The translations under genes were made by a program, and so were the position numbers. This document shows, one piece after another, positions 51,665 through 62,144 of a stretch of 64,000 nucleotides of DNA. The DNA lies in assembly GCF_000765475.1 (NCBI RefSeq), contig NZ_JRHO01000009.1:468293-532292 (forward strand), given 5' to 3'. The stretch comes from Methanococcoides methylutens (lineage in GTDB: Archaea > Halobacteriota > Methanosarcinia > Methanosarcinales > Methanosarcinaceae). A model generated the notes under the pieces. The model was not told the origin of the DNA. It ran no database searches and saw only the letters and a program-made list of their open reading frames with translations. Numbering within the stretch: position 1 is the first letter of the stretch; every line of letters starts with the position of its first letter.

Positions 51665-52969
51665 TTAGCTCAGCTGTTCTCCGACAATGTCATTGACAAG
51701 CGCAATGAATTCCTCTGTTTTTCCAAGTGGTATTGATGCACCGGAAGCTACACTGTGCCCTCCGCCATCCCCGCCAACAGATGATGCTGCAGTTCGCATT
51801 GCATAGGCAAGGTCAAGTCCTTTTTCGACCAGTTCACGGCTTCCTCTCCCGGATATCTTGATAACGCCTTCGACTTCGTTAATTGCGATGAATGGCATGT
51901 CCGGATGTACGTATCTTATAATTGTACTGGCTACCATTCCTGTGGATTCAAGTTCCTTTCCACTCAGGTAGTAGATGTTCTTACCCTTTTGCAAGAGCTC
52001 TTCTGCTTTCTTAATGTCTGCGATGATAGCCTTCTGGCTTTTGAGAGTTATGTCCTGTGCTTCTTCCAGTGCTGACTCGTCCTTCATACAAAGTGCAATG
52101 GCAAGTCCGGGAACTTTTTGTTTACCGCAGGTGTTCATGATGGCTACAAGATCGTAGGCATTCCTGACAACCTCTCTGTTCAGTATATATACATCACCGA
52201 TAGCAGCATCAATGGCTTCGGGACTGGCGGTTTTTGTAAGTTTTAATGCAATTGTGGAAGTGAGTTTTTGCAGTTGTTCAGTATCAAGTGAATCAATGTT
52301 GCCGTGTATGTCAAGCATTTTCAGGAACTGATCGATCTTCTCACGTTCGCCTGTAATCTCTAAGTAGGGTTCCGGTGTGTTCTCCAGTATGTCCGCAACA
52401 TCGCCGCCGCCCACTTTCAGTCCCTTTTTGACAGAAACGATCCCGGCTTCAACAGCTTCATCCAGTATGACCTTGTTCGCAGTTTCGAACAGTTGTTTAT
52501 CTCCAACGGCACCTGCGATAGCAAGTCCTGCAAGGTCAATATTCTCTTCATCCAGAGCCTTTGCAACGAGGTATGTTGTAGTGGCCGCACACAGGTGTAC
52601 TGCTCCGTCAATTCCGACCATATGTGGGTTTATCATGGCTTTAGCTGGTGAATCTCCGACTGGCTTGTGGTGGTCGATCACGATCACATCTTGTTCGACC
52701 TTTTCTATTATCTCTGATTGCCCGCTACCCATGTCGCAGAATATCACAATATCATCATCAGAAGTAGTTTCATTTACCATCTCTGCAATGGTTTCATCCA
52801 GACGTCCAATGATCGTCAGATGGTATGGTATCCCTTTTCTGAGCAGTGCCTGACAGATGATTGCGGCTGAAGATATGCCGTCTGCATCATTATGAGAGAT
52901 TACACGTGCATGTTCATATTCTTCAATGATGGAAGCTATCTGTTTTGCAAGTTCTATTAAATTCTGCAT
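51665..52969 (-). CDS. DHH-family RecJ-like nuclease (GAN-type)
   Basis: A 434-residue DHH-DHHA1 phosphoesterase. Motif ISHNDADGISSAAI is the first metal site, FCDMGSG another, VIDHHKP the DHH core, and GGGHSVASGA the DHHA1 GGGH segment. Archaeal proteins of this type (GAN) are RecJ-like exonucleases that bind the replication GINS complex. ATG 52969 is preferred to TTG 52978. First gene of a three-gene operon with pcc1 and udg. Confidence 0.9.
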   Translation of the reverse strand: MQNLIELAKQIASIIEEYEHARVISHNDADGISSAAIICQALLRKGIPYHLTIIGRLDETIAEMVNETTSDDDIVIFCDMGSGQSEIIEKVEQDVIVIDHHKPVGDSPAKAMINPHMVGIDGAVHLCAATTTYLVAKALDEENIDLAGLAIAGAVGDKQLFETANKVILDEAVEAGIVSVKKGLKVGGGDVADILENTPEPYLEITGEREKIDQFLKMLDIHGNIDSLDTEQLQKLTSTIALKLTKTASPEAIDAAIGDVYILNREVVRNAYDLVAIMNTCGKQKVPGLAIALCMKDESALEEAQDITLKSQKAIIADIKKAEELLQKGKNIYYLSGKELESTGMVASTIIRYVHPDMPFIAINEVEGVIKISGRGSRELVEKGLDLAYAMRTAASSVGGDGGGHSVASGASIPLGKTEEFIALVNDIVGEQLS

Positions 52970-53015
52970 TTCTATCAATCAGATCACCGTTTATTAATGT
53001 AAAAGTGGTTCTGTG

Positions 53016-54206
53016 TCACCTGACAACCTCTCCGGGTTTCGTAAAGCTTCCACTTTTCATGACCGTTCCTACGTTTATGCTGGTGTTTATTCCGGTGTGG
53101 ACATCGTCGCCCATGATGACGCCAAGCTTCCTTCTTCCTGAATCGGTCCTCTTTCCCTTGATATTGACCTTTATGTTCCTGCCATCATGTCTGAGGTTGG
53201 CAACTTTTGTTCCGGCACCGAAATTGCACTTTCGTCCTATAATACTATCCCCTATGTAGGTCAGGTGTCCGATCTTCGTATCATCCATTATGATGCAGTT
53301 CTTAACTTCAACGGCATTTCCAATATGAACCCTGTTCCCGATAGTTGTTGAGGGTCGTATGAAACAATTAGGTCCTATGTCGCAATCTTTTCCTATCACC
53401 ACAGGTCCGATTATATATGCCCCGTTGCGTATGAGGGTTCCTTCTCCCACACTCACATCGCCTATTAGGGTGGCATTAGGTTCTACAAGACCTGATCTCA
53501 CCGGCTTCATCTCTTCTAACAGAACTGCATTAGCATCGAGGAGGTCCCACGGTCTGCCGATGTCTATCCATTCTTCTTCCAGGACCTCATAACCAACATT
53601 GGCATCGCTATCTATTAGCATCTGAAGTGAATCCGTGATCTCGTATTCTTCTCTTGGTGACAGTGGGGTATTTTCGATAAGTTCAAAAATAGATTCTCTG
53701 AATAGGTATATTCCTGCATTGGCAAGGTCTGTAGGTGGGTTTTCAGGTTTTTCTATTATTCTGGAAACGTTATCACCGCTGGTCTCGATGACACCGAAAT
53801 CCGAAGGATTTTCCACATGTTTGACCGTGATGACCGCATCCTCTTTTCTTTCGGTCATCCTCCTAATGTGTGATGAACTGACAAGAACATCTCCATTGAG
53901 TACGATAAACTTGTCTTTGACGTATTCTTTTGCACATCCAATGGCATTGGCTGTACCAAGCTGTTCTTTCTGGTGAACGTAGTCAATAGTAATACCTCGT
54001 TCCTCTCCACTGCCAAAGTATTCACTGATTCTTTCTTCATTGTAACCTGTAATGAACACGAATCCTTCAATACCTGCTTTTATTGCTGCATCAACTATAT
54101 GTTCAAGCATCGGTTTGTTGGCTATCGGAAGCATAACCTTAGGAATTTTGGATGTCAATGGTCGCATCCGGGTACCTTCTCCGGCTGCAAGTACTACCGC
54201 TTTCAT
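53016..54206 (-). CDS. GlmU-like sugar-nucleotide pyrophosphorylase/acetyltransferase
   Basis: A 396-residue bifunctional protein: an N-terminal nucleotidyltransferase ([36 protein letters not shown]) and a C-terminal left-handed beta helix of hexapeptide repeats ([26 protein letters not shown]). By homology it acetylates glucosamine-1-phosphate and makes UDP-GlcNAc. Its ATG overlaps the glmM stop by four bases. A paralogue starts the same operon upstream. Confidence 0.88.
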   Translation of the reverse strand: MKAVVLAAGEGTRMRPLTSKIPKVMLPIANKPMLEHIVDAAIKAGIEGFVFITGYNEERISEYFGSGEERGITIDYVHQKEQLGTANAIGCAKEYVKDKFIVLNGDVLVSSSHIRRMTERKEDAVITVKHVENPSDFGVIETSGDNVSRIIEKPENPPTDLANAGIYLFRESIFELIENTPLSPREEYEITDSLQMLIDSDANVGYEVLEEEWIDIGRPWDLLDANAVLLEEMKPVRSGLVEPNATLIGDVSVGEGTLIRNGAYIIGPVVIGKDCDIGPNCFIRPSTTIGNRVHIGNAVEVKNCIIMDDTKIGHLTYIGDSIIGRKCNFGAGTKVANLRHDGRNIKVNIKGKRTDSGRRKLGVIMGDDVHTGINTSINVGTVMKSGSFTKPGEVVR

Positions 54207-55504
54207 GCCAAACCTCTTTTAACAATATTTTCCACCATGTCGTATAGTTTGTCTACGCCTTCCCTTGCCTCAGCAGTTATGCGCATCTTGGGTTCTGTTC
54301 CGGATGGTCTTACAAGCACCCATCCTTCTTCCATGTCTACGCGTATTCCATCGATATCTGTGATCTCTCCGGAAGATCTAAGTTCAGAATGTACTAACTG
54401 CATTACAGCGTCCTTTCTTTCATTGTCGCATTTGACAGTTCCACGGCGCGTTGGATAATGTGGAAGTTCACCCTTCAGCTCTGAAAGTTTTTTTTCCTTA
54501 ATGAGTTCCATCACCTTTGCAGCTGCATAGATGCCGTCAGGGCAATATGATATTGCAGGGAATATCCAGCTTCCCGATGGTTCTCCTCCGAAGTCCGCTT
54601 CAGACCTTTTGATCTCCTCAGCAACATAGACATCTCCTACCCTTGTGCGGATAACTGTTGAATCCGGGAGTGCATCATCTATCATCATTGATGTATCCAC
54701 CGGAACTACAAGTTTGGCATCACTTTTGCATTCATGTCTGGCAAACATTGCAAGCATTTCATCTCCGGTGATGAAGTCTCCGTTTTCATCCACGGTCATC
54801 ATCCTGTCAGCATCCCCATCCTGGGCAATGCCAATGTCTGCTCCGAACTCTTTCATTGCTTTTTTTAGTAACGTCAGATTTGCATCGTTTGGTTCAGGAT
54901 TTCGTGCAGGGAAATGTCCATCCGGTTGTGAGTTCAACGTTATGACCTCACACCCGATCTCTCGCAGGACGTAAGGGGTTATCGTGCTACCTGCTCCACA
55001 TCCACAGTCTATGATCACACGCTTTGATGACCTTTCCACATTCTTCACGATCATCTCAATGTGTTTCCTGATGGCATTGCTGTCTTCGGTCAGATTGCCG
55101 ATCCTGTCCCATCTGACAGGGTCGAACTTTTCGTTCTCGATGATGTCTTCGATTTCTTCCTGCTGGGACGAATCAAATGCCATTCCGTCAGGATTCCACA
55201 ATTTGATTCCCACATATTCTGCAGGATTATGGGATGCGGTAATCATTACTCCACAGTCATAATCTCTGGATGCATAGGCAAGTGTGGGGGTGCTGACCAT
55301 TCCGATGCGTACGACGTCACAACCGGATGAAAGGAGGCCGGATATGACGGCATGTTCGATCATTTCTCCTGCAACCCGTGGATCACGTCCAATAACTGCA
55401 GTTCCTTTCGTCTTTCCAAGTGCAAGTCCGACCTTCAGCGCAAGATCTACCGTTACGTCCTTGTTGGTAATCCCTCTGATGCCGGATGATCCGAATAATT
55501 TCAT
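54203..55504 (-). CDS. glmM: Phosphoglucosamine mutase
   Basis: A 433-residue phosphohexomutase (archaeal GlmM type). It shows [11 protein letters not shown], the catalytic serine loop [15 protein letters not shown], metal loop DGDADRMM, sugar loop GGEPSGSW and phosphate-binding [11 protein letters not shown]. It interconverts glucosamine-6- and 1-phosphate. ATG 55504 begins [11 protein letters not shown]; an upstream in-frame start at 55573 would overlap glmS. It sits between glmS and the GlmU-like gene. Confidence 0.92.
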   Translation of the reverse strand: MKLFGSSGIRGITNKDVTVDLALKVGLALGKTKGTAVIGRDPRVAGEMIEHAVISGLLSSGCDVVRIGMVSTPTLAYASRDYDCGVMITASHNPAEYVGIKLWNPDGMAFDSSQQEEIEDIIENEKFDPVRWDRIGNLTEDSNAIRKHIEMIVKNVERSSKRVIIDCGCGAGSTITPYVLREIGCEVITLNSQPDGHFPARNPEPNDANLTLLKKAMKEFGADIGIAQDGDADRMMTVDENGDFITGDEMLAMFARHECKSDAKLVVPVDTSMMIDDALPDSTVIRTRVGDVYVAEEIKRSEADFGGEPSGSWIFPAISYCPDGIYAAAKVMELIKEKKLSELKGELPHYPTRRGTVKCDNERKDAVMQLVHSELRSSGEITDIDGIRVDMEEGWVLVRPSGTEPKMRITAEAREGVDKLYDMVENIVKRGLA

Positions 55505-55521
55505 TTGATAGCTCCGTATTT

Positions 55522-57366
55522 TTATTCCACAGTAACGCTCTTTGCAAGGTTCTTCGGTTTGTCTATGGAACACCCTCTTGCTAGGGCTGTATAATAAGCA
55601 AGCAGCTGTAAAAGGACCGATGATAGTACTGGTGAGAGCAACTCATCTGTTGCAGGTATGCGTAATACCCAGTCCACATATTTCTCTATCTCAGTATCAT
55701 CCACATTGGCCACAGCTATGACCTTTGCTTCTCTTGCTTTGATCTCTTTGATGTTGCTCAGGATCTTCTCGTAGACATGTCCTTTTGTGGCAATTGCAAC
55801 GACAGGTGTTCCATCCTCGATAAGTGCAAGAGGTCCATGTTTAAGTTCGCCACCTGCAAAACCTTCTGCGTGTATATATGATATTTCTTTAAGCTTCAAA
55901 GCACCTTCAAGTGCAATAGGATAATTAAGGTGTCTTCCAATAAAGAAATAATCACTTTCTTTTGCGAACATTTCCGCACATTCGCGAATCGTATCCTTGC
56001 GGTTCAATATTTTCTGTATCTGTCCCGGGATGCGCTTTAGGTTCACAAGCAGGTCCTTTGCTTCATTTACATTTAGTGTCCCCTTGGCTCTTGCAAATCG
56101 GATCGCAAGTATGTAGAGCATGATGAGCTGTGCCGTAAATGTCTTTGTTGCAGCTACGCCTATCTCGGGTCCCGCATGTGTATAAAGAACATTGTTTGCA
56201 TCTCTTGTGATGCTGCTGCCAACGACATTGGTAATGGCGATCGAATTGCATCCATAAGATCTGCAGCTTCTGATTGCAGCCAGGGTGTCTGCTGTTTCAC
56301 CTGATTGGGTGATCGCAATTGAAAGGACGTTCTCATTCATTATGGGACTACTGTACCTGAACTCTGATCCGATATCTACGTCGGTGTGTATGCCTGCGAG
56401 ATTCTCAAAAAGATATTTACCTACAAGCCCTGCATTCAAAGATGTACCGCAGGCAATGATCTCGATCCTGTCAATTTTCCTGATCTCTTCATCGGATATG
56501 TTTAGCTCTTCAAGATTCACGGAACCATCCAGTTCGGATAACTTGCCTGAGAATGTATCATTCACAGATCTGGCTTGCTCATGTATCTCTTTAAGCATGA
56601 AATGTTCATATCCTGCTTTTTCTGCAGCTTCAATGTCCCATTCAATAGTGGTCTTTTCTTTTTCAAGGACATTGCCATCGATATCAAAAAATTCCACTCC
56701 TTCCGGTCTGATGGTAACAAGATCAAGGTCATCTACAAAAACTACTTCCTTTGTGTGATTGAGGAAAGCAGTTACGTCAGACGCTGCATAGTATTCTCTA
56801 TCTCCTATCCCGATTATCAAGGGACTATCCTTTCTGGCTGCGAGCATCAGGTCAGGTTCACTGCTACATATGGCAGTGATTGCATATGATCCTTCAACTT
56901 CTTGGAGTGTACTACAGAGTGCTGTGAAGAAGTCACAAGTCTTTTCTGTGTTGTTAACATTTCCATATAATTTTGAGTGCAGAAGGTGGGCAATAACCTC
57001 TGTGTCTGTTTCTGACAAAAAATCGTAACCTTCCTGCTGCAGTTTCTCTTTGATGGAAAGGTAGTTCTCGATGATCCCATTGTGCACTATGGATATGTCT
57101 CCAGAATTATGTGGGTGGGAATTCGTAGTGCTTGGGATGCCATGCGTGGCCCATCTGGTGTGTCCGATCCCGATATTCCCTTTGAGCTCTTCGGGGATGA
57201 TCTTCTCCAGTTCCCTTATTTTCCCGACGGTCTTGTATGTGTCTATACTTCCATTGAGTATTGTGATGCCGGCGGAGTCATATCCTCTGTATTCGAGTTT
57301 TTTTAAGCAATTTATCAGTATGGGCGCCGCCTCACGGTTGCCTACATATCCTATGATTCCACACAT
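55522..57366 (-). CDS. glmS: Glucosamine-6-phosphate synthase (GFAT)
   Basis: A 614-residue enzyme that turns fructose-6-phosphate plus glutamine into glucosamine-6-phosphate. The N-terminal glutaminase starts [17 protein letters not shown] with catalytic Cys2; two SIS domains follow, with [15 protein letters not shown] and TKTFTAQL, and the C-terminal loop ending KSVTVE. It heads the amino-sugar pathway. Full length. Confidence 0.96.
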   Translation of the reverse strand: MCGIIGYVGNREAAPILINCLKKLEYRGYDSAGITILNGSIDTYKTVGKIRELEKIIPEELKGNIGIGHTRWATHGIPSTTNSHPHNSGDISIVHNGIIENYLSIKEKLQQEGYDFLSETDTEVIAHLLHSKLYGNVNNTEKTCDFFTALCSTLQEVEGSYAITAICSSEPDLMLAARKDSPLIIGIGDREYYAASDVTAFLNHTKEVVFVDDLDLVTIRPEGVEFFDIDGNVLEKEKTTIEWDIEAAEKAGYEHFMLKEIHEQARSVNDTFSGKLSELDGSVNLEELNISDEEIRKIDRIEIIACGTSLNAGLVGKYLFENLAGIHTDVDIGSEFRYSSPIMNENVLSIAITQSGETADTLAAIRSCRSYGCNSIAITNVVGSSITRDANNVLYTHAGPEIGVAATKTFTAQLIMLYILAIRFARAKGTLNVNEAKDLLVNLKRIPGQIQKILNRKDTIRECAEMFAKESDYFFIGRHLNYPIALEGALKLKEISYIHAEGFAGGELKHGPLALIEDGTPVVAIATKGHVYEKILSNIKEIKAREAKVIAVANVDDTEIEKYVDWVLRIPATDELLSPVLSSVLLQLLAYYTALARGCSIDKPKNLAKSVTVE

Positions 57367-57380
57367 ATTGTTCCTCTCCC

Positions 57381-58598
57381 TTAAACAACAATGGAATTTT
57401 CAGGTAATATCTGGTTGATGGTCTTTCCGGATTCGATCCGACAGTTGTGGGCTATCATGGATCCTGCTTTTACGAGGACCCTATGACCGATCGTAATGTC
57501 GTCTCCGGTAATAGCTCCCAGTTTTTCAGCAGTACGAAGTTCGTCTTCCATCTGGATCTTTACATTTTCTTTGTCTTCAGCAACAAAATAAGGTCCAATT
57601 ATATTGTTCAGTCCGATTATGGAATTTGAGATCGATCCATGTGAATGGATCCGGGTATTGTCCATAATTATACTGTTCTGAACTTGTGTGAAGGAACCGA
57701 TTGAAACGTTGTCACCAATGGTAGTGGATGGGAGTATAACGACGTTGGGTGCAATTTCACAATTGTCCCCTATGATTGTAGGTCCTACGATGTAACACCC
57801 TGATCTGATCACCGTGTTATTTCCGATACTAACCTTGCCATGGATTATTCCTCCATCTTCAACTGTTCCTTTTATGTTGTAGTCTTCTGTTCGGTCAAGG
57901 ACCATTGAGTTATCCTTTAGCAGGTTCCATGCAAAGACTGCATCTCTCCACAATGAATTTGTAAGGACATGATCTACGTCCATTCCATCTTCTATCATTT
58001 GTTGGATGGTGTCGGTGATCGCATATTCTCCCAAGGGGGATATTTGTGTGTGTTCTATTCTTTCGAATATGGAATGGTTAAATATGTATATGCCTGTGCT
58101 GATGATGTGGCTGAGTTCTGTGGTTGGTTTCTCTATGATCTTTGTTACTTTTTTTCCGTTTGCAAGGACGACTCCATATCCACAGATATGTTCTTTTTTT
58201 ACGGTCAGTATCGTTGCGTCGCCGGTATGTTTGTCTATAAGATCCCTTATCGTTTGTGGTTCAATGACGTTGTCTCCATTGAGTACCATGAATTCCTGAT
58301 CATCTTCTTCCATCAGGTCTGCTGCCTGTTTGATGGCATGAGCTGTGCCAAGCTGTGCTTTTTGGTGGACGTATTTGATATTGACTCCAAGATCGAGGCC
58401 ATCTTCGAAATAGTTCATTATACGTTCTCGTTCGTAACCTACAACAAGTATCAGGTCTTTTATGCCGTTCTTTGCAAGTGACTCGATAACATGTTCAAGT
58501 ATTGGTTTATTTGCAACAGGAAGCATGACCTTTGATCGGGTGGATGTCAGGGGTCTGCATCTGATACCTTCTCCTGCAGCCAGAATAACAGCTTTCAT
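57381..58598 (-). CDS. Second GlmU-like sugar nucleotidyltransferase
   Basis: A 405-residue paralogue of the GlmU-like protein at 53016-54206: nucleotidyltransferase MKAVILAAGEGIRCRPLTSTRSKVMLPVANKPILEH then a hexapeptide beta helix. The signature GEGIRCRPLT differs from the usual [10 protein letters not shown] at two places. It may prefer a different sugar or be an isoform; the operon otherwise needs only one. It lies 14 bases upstream of glmS. Confidence 0.85.
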   Translation of the reverse strand: MKAVILAAGEGIRCRPLTSTRSKVMLPVANKPILEHVIESLAKNGIKDLILVVGYERERIMNYFEDGLDLGVNIKYVHQKAQLGTAHAIKQAADLMEEDDQEFMVLNGDNVIEPQTIRDLIDKHTGDATILTVKKEHICGYGVVLANGKKVTKIIEKPTTELSHIISTGIYIFNHSIFERIEHTQISPLGEYAITDTIQQMIEDGMDVDHVLTNSLWRDAVFAWNLLKDNSMVLDRTEDYNIKGTVEDGGIIHGKVSIGNNTVIRSGCYIVGPTIIGDNCEIAPNVVILPSTTIGDNVSIGSFTQVQNSIIMDNTRIHSHGSISNSIIGLNNIIGPYFVAEDKENVKIQMEDELRTAEKLGAITGDDITIGHRVLVKAGSMIAHNCRIESGKTINQILPENSIVV

Positions 58599-58773
58599 AA
58601 CTTCTACTGGTCATTCTATGAATTTATATCTTGCCTTTTAATAGACATTGGAAGCTATTCGCTACTCAATTTTGAATTATGTGTCAACCTACAATTAGAA
58701 AATAAAATCAAAAAAAGATATTGTGATGCTTAGCAGAACTAAACATCAAAGAATTAATAAGCGGGCTGGCCGC

Positions 58774-59232
58774 TTATCTTGTGATCAGCATTTCTGCAGT
58801 TTCTGGTTTGTACTTCCAGTCTGAAGGGAGTACCTTTGTGGACTGGTAGTATTTAACGAGCCTTCTGATCTTGGACTCGGTTGACTGCAGTGATCTCTTG
58901 TTGTGTACGTCCTTATTGTTAACAACAAGGTGCTTGCGCATTCCGATAGCTTTTACAATAAGGTTGTAAAGATCTTCCGGTACGTTTGGAGCTTCATCGT
59001 TCTCTTTAAGGATGTCAGTGATCTTCTTTCCTGTTGCGAGTTTGACATCAGGAACTCCATAGTTGTCCCTGAGGTGCATTCCAATGACGCTTGTGGAGTT
59101 ACCAAGTTTCCACATGTCGAGGATCACAGTTGTAATCTCTTCTGTGGTTGCTGTGGACCATGCTGGAGCTTCTGTCCTGATTGGTCTTGTTGATCCGGAT
59201 TTACCTTTTGTACGAGTATGCATTTTTGCCAT
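58774..59232 (-). CDS. rps15: 30S ribosomal protein S15
   Basis: A 152-residue archaeal S15 (S13e-type N-terminal extension). It begins [17 protein letters not shown] and has the S15 core ([29 protein letters not shown]). Monocistronic, with its own spacer on both sides. Confidence 0.95.
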   Translation of the reverse strand: MAKMHTRTKGKSGSTRPIRTEAPAWSTATTEEITTVILDMWKLGNSTSVIGMHLRDNYGVPDVKLATGKKITDILKENDEAPNVPEDLYNLIVKAIGMRKHLVVNNKDVHNKRSLQSTESKIRRLVKYYQSTKVLPSDWKYKPETAEMLITR

Positions 59233-59390
59233 AGCATTCCTCCTGATGATTATAATTTGATTGTTTAGTGAATATTAATGTTTTGAATTTATGCTCAAGT
59301 TAAGGGAACGTTGGGATCAATAACTTGAATCGTTACTTTGGCGAAGTGACCTACATACACCTTACATTTCATATAAAGCTTATGTTCCTA

Positions 59391-60557
59391 TTACCAGATG
59401 GAAAGCGTGATGTCCAAATATGCCTTGTTAATTTTTCTGTATATTTGGTCCACCTGAACAGTTCTTAGTTCTTTTGTCGTGGTGATGTTCGTGGAGTTTA
59501 CCATTTGAGAGACCGTTTCGTTTATTTCCGGGTCCATATTGTTGTGTAGGTGTGTTGCAATGTTGTGTTGGTTATGGTCGATTATCTTTCTTTCAATAGT
59601 GGATACTATGCTGTTGTTCAGTTCTGCAGGCATGTAACTGGTTCCATATGTTGTGTTCGTGCTGTAATTCAGTATGTATGCTGCCATCAACATTTCAGTA
59701 CCCTTGTTTTCATCTTGTGGGTTGCTGATGAATATATTTTCTGTGCTTTTTGTTTGGTCTTGACTTATCAGGCTTCTAAGGTAGTCTGAAGGGAATACAA
59801 TGTCTGTCACTAGTACTGCAGTTGATGCTGCTGCCTCTTCGATGGTTTTGTTGAATGCCTGGTGGTATGCGCAGAACTTTGTCGTATTGGATGAATTATG
59901 AAGTTCTTCGAGCATGCTGTCATTTATATTTACAAAAAGTTTATCTCTGGATGTTCTGGTGTTTAATGGTAGTGTTATTCGTGAACTCTGGCGGACTGCA
60001 TCGTATGGGGGTGTCATTCCAACTGATATGGAGCTTTTTAGTGGATAATCTTCTACCGGTTCCCAATTTGCTTCAAGGTGGTAATTATATCTGCCTCCTA
60101 TCCTTTTATCAAGATATGAAGCAATTGCTGTAGATGTTTGCTCTTTATGCTCCTGTGCAATTGGATTTATGTAGCGGGTAGTTCCATTGGCCTCGATTGA
60201 AAGCGTTAATATCATGTCCTCTGCGATCATATCTGCGAAAGTGCGATGATGTTGTTGCCTTCCGAAAATTGTATTTATGGGGTCGTTAATGATGGTATTT
60301 TCAGGAAGTGTTATGCCTGTGATTGCAAGAGGTGTGATCTCATATTCAAATTCATCTATATTTGAGTTGAGTACTGAGCTTAAAAGGTGTGTGTCGAAGT
60401 CCTGTGTTGCGGTGTATGCTGCTGCATCATATTGCCTTTCTGCCATTATGGATGGCATAATGATGACTGTTGCAATGGATATCAGTACAAGGAAAAATAG
60501 TGCATCTGCTGTTGAAGAAAATGCGCGCTGGTCCTCTATGAGTTTCGTTTTTGGCAT
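59391..60557 (-). CDS. Pilin-like secreted protein (cluster member 4)
   Basis: A 388-residue protein whose only hydrophobic segment is near the N-terminus (about 20-38, LFFLVLISIATVIIMPSI), after a charged start, as in archaeal type IV pilin-like minor subunits. The rest is a large Asn/Thr-rich extracellular domain with several potential N-glycosylation sites (NGT, NDS, NSS, NTT). It is the largest and last of four such genes on the minus strand. Family not named. Confidence 0.6.
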   Translation of the reverse strand: MPKTKLIEDQRAFSSTADALFFLVLISIATVIIMPSIMAERQYDAAAYTATQDFDTHLLSSVLNSNIDEFEYEITPLAITGITLPENTIINDPINTIFGRQQHHRTFADMIAEDMILTLSIEANGTTRYINPIAQEHKEQTSTAIASYLDKRIGGRYNYHLEANWEPVEDYPLKSSISVGMTPPYDAVRQSSRITLPLNTRTSRDKLFVNINDSMLEELHNSSNTTKFCAYHQAFNKTIEEAAASTAVLVTDIVFPSDYLRSLISQDQTKSTENIFISNPQDENKGTEMLMAAYILNYSTNTTYGTSYMPAELNNSIVSTIERKIIDHNQHNIATHLHNNMDPEINETVSQMVNSTNITTTKELRTVQVDQIYRKINKAYLDITLSIW

Positions 60558-60569
60558 ATTTGTCCTTCT

Positions 60570-61067
60570 TTATATGTATCTTTTCCAGAGTCGGACTGTA
60601 AGTGTTCCGGATGTGTATTGTGCAGGATTTATCTCTATAATAACCGGGATGGATGCTGCTATCACATTTCCGCTTGCTGCAGTTTTACTTTTATGGATTG
60701 ACCAGTGGTGTTTTCCGTCATCGGTATGGATCTCTACTGAGAATTCATTGTTGGCGGAGAATCGTGCAAAGAAAAGTTCATGTGTCTCTCTGTCTGAGAC
60801 CGGGTCTGAAATACCTTCAAGTACTTCGGCGGATATTATGTCTGGGCGTGTTCCCTGTAGTTCATCCCAGCTGGCAATGCTTTCAGCTATGCGTGATGCT
60901 TCTTCGTAATTCTCTATAGAATGGCTCTGCTCATCGTAGATGAGGTAGGTTTTTGACATGACTGCAGCAAAGACCACAAATCCAATGACTATCAGTGCTG
61001 TGGCAAGGATGTCATTGTGAGGTTCAAGGATCGCTTGCTCGTCATTGATGAACAAGTATAACTTCAA
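60570..61067 (-). CDS. Pilin-like protein (cluster member 3)
   Basis: A 165-residue protein: an acidic first 20 residues, a hydrophobic helix (about 20-42, ILATALIVIGFVVFAAVM) and a polar C-terminal domain (SAKTAASGNVIAASIPVIIEI is the most ordered part). The 3' end of the upstream gene overlaps its start by 26 bases. Single N-terminal anchor as in minor pilins. Confidence 0.55.
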   Translation of the reverse strand: MKLYLFINDEQAILEPHNDILATALIVIGFVVFAAVMSKTYLIYDEQSHSIENYEEASRIAESIASWDELQGTRPDIISAEVLEGISDPVSDRETHELFFARFSANNEFSVEIHTDDGKHHWSIHKSKTAASGNVIAASIPVIIEINPAQYTSGTLTVRLWKRYI

Positions 61068-61650
61068 GTCTATTGACCTCGGAATCGTTTTTCAGGTAAA
61101 TGGATGTTTTTTCAATATTGACTATTTTTCCTGTATTTAAAATTACTTCCTGGGTGCCAACAGTTGAGATCACTTCAATGATTGTGTTTGTATTTGTGAT
61201 CAAAGGATGTTCGAACGTGCCGGGCTGTCCATTGAAATTGTTCGAAAGGAATGTTCTCATTTCAGTTTCATTAAGTGGAATTGTCCTGAATGTGAGGGGT
61301 TTGACCGAGTGGATGATGTCCTCACGATGGGTCATTTCAAATCGTATGTATTCGCTGGAAATGAATGCATTAATTGGATACCCGGAGCTGAATGAATATG
61401 TGGAATTTTGTCTGATACTATCGGGTGAGATGCTGCCGACGTTATCAATTGATGCCTTTAGGGCAATAGCTTCGGAATCAAGTTGTCTTTGCATTTGGAT
61501 GTCGCTAAAATCGGCTCCGATCTGGTAGAATGCTGCAAGGAGGATTATGCTTGTTATCATCAAGGCTGCTTTTGATAGTGTGAACTCGATCCAGCCGTTT
61601 CGGTCCTTGAACATATCCTGGATTGTATGGGGGATTATTTCGTTTTTCAT
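61042..61650 (-). CDS. Pilin-like protein (cluster member 2)
   Basis: A 202-residue protein with a hydrophobic segment near residues 28-45 (AALMITSIILLAAFYQI) after a basic, polar start, then an extracellular beta-rich domain. It ends LIEVILVHQ. Located between members 1 and 3 with overlap to 3. Confidence 0.55.
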   Translation of the reverse strand: MKNEIIPHTIQDMFKDRNGWIEFTLSKAALMITSIILLAAFYQIGADFSDIQMQRQLDSEAIALKASIDNVGSISPDSIRQNSTYSFSSGYPINAFISSEYIRFEMTHREDIIHSVKPLTFRTIPLNETEMRTFLSNNFNGQPGTFEHPLITNTNTIIEVISTVGTQEVILNTGKIVNIEKTSIYLKNDSEVNRLEVILVHQ

Positions 61651-61652
61651 TT

Positions 61653-62126
61653 TTAATGTTCAGATATTTTTATGAAGAGCATTCCTGTGCTGGTGTCTCT
61701 TTCGCTTTCAAGTTTCAGTTCATGGTGCCCGGGAGTTATTATATATGCTCCGGTCATATTCTCGTTGGAAAAAGCGGACCTGGAGTCGTATATGGTGTGT
61801 CGCTCATCGATCCGGATGTAGTAGTTTTTGGAGTTTGAAGGCCATAAATTATCTTCGTTCGGTAGTTCTCCCATATGCACGTATACCTTCTCGGGAATGT
61901 CGATCTCCAGATAAATGATGCTTCCTTCTCCGCGTACGGAGATCTGTTCGGTGTTTGATACGAGTTTTTCAATTTCAATGATGGCCAGATTTTCGTCTGA
62001 TTTATCTTTTAGATCAGAGATCGCAGTGAAAAAAAGTACCATTATGAGCAATATCAGAAGGGATGCAATTGTGAACCTTAAGGGCAGGGAATCGGCTGCC
62101 CTTTCGTTTTTGAGAAGTGAATTCAT
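61653..62126 (-). CDS. Pilin-like protein (cluster member 1)
   Basis: A 157-residue protein with charged N-terminus (MNSLLKNERAADSLPLRF), a hydrophobic helix (about 18-40, TIASLLILLIMVLFFTA) and a beta-rich extracellular domain. Two bases separate it from member 2. It comes just after hisS in the same direction. Four such genes in a row suggest a secreted fibre or surface complex. Confidence 0.55.
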   Translation of the reverse strand: MNSLLKNERAADSLPLRFTIASLLILLIMVLFFTAISDLKDKSDENLAIIEIEKLVSNTEQISVRGEGSIIYLEIDIPEKVYVHMGELPNEDNLWPSNSKNYYIRIDERHTIYDSRSAFSNENMTGAYIITPGHHELKLESERDTSTGMLFIKISEH

Positions 62127-62144
62127 TTTGTGGGTATTGTAATG

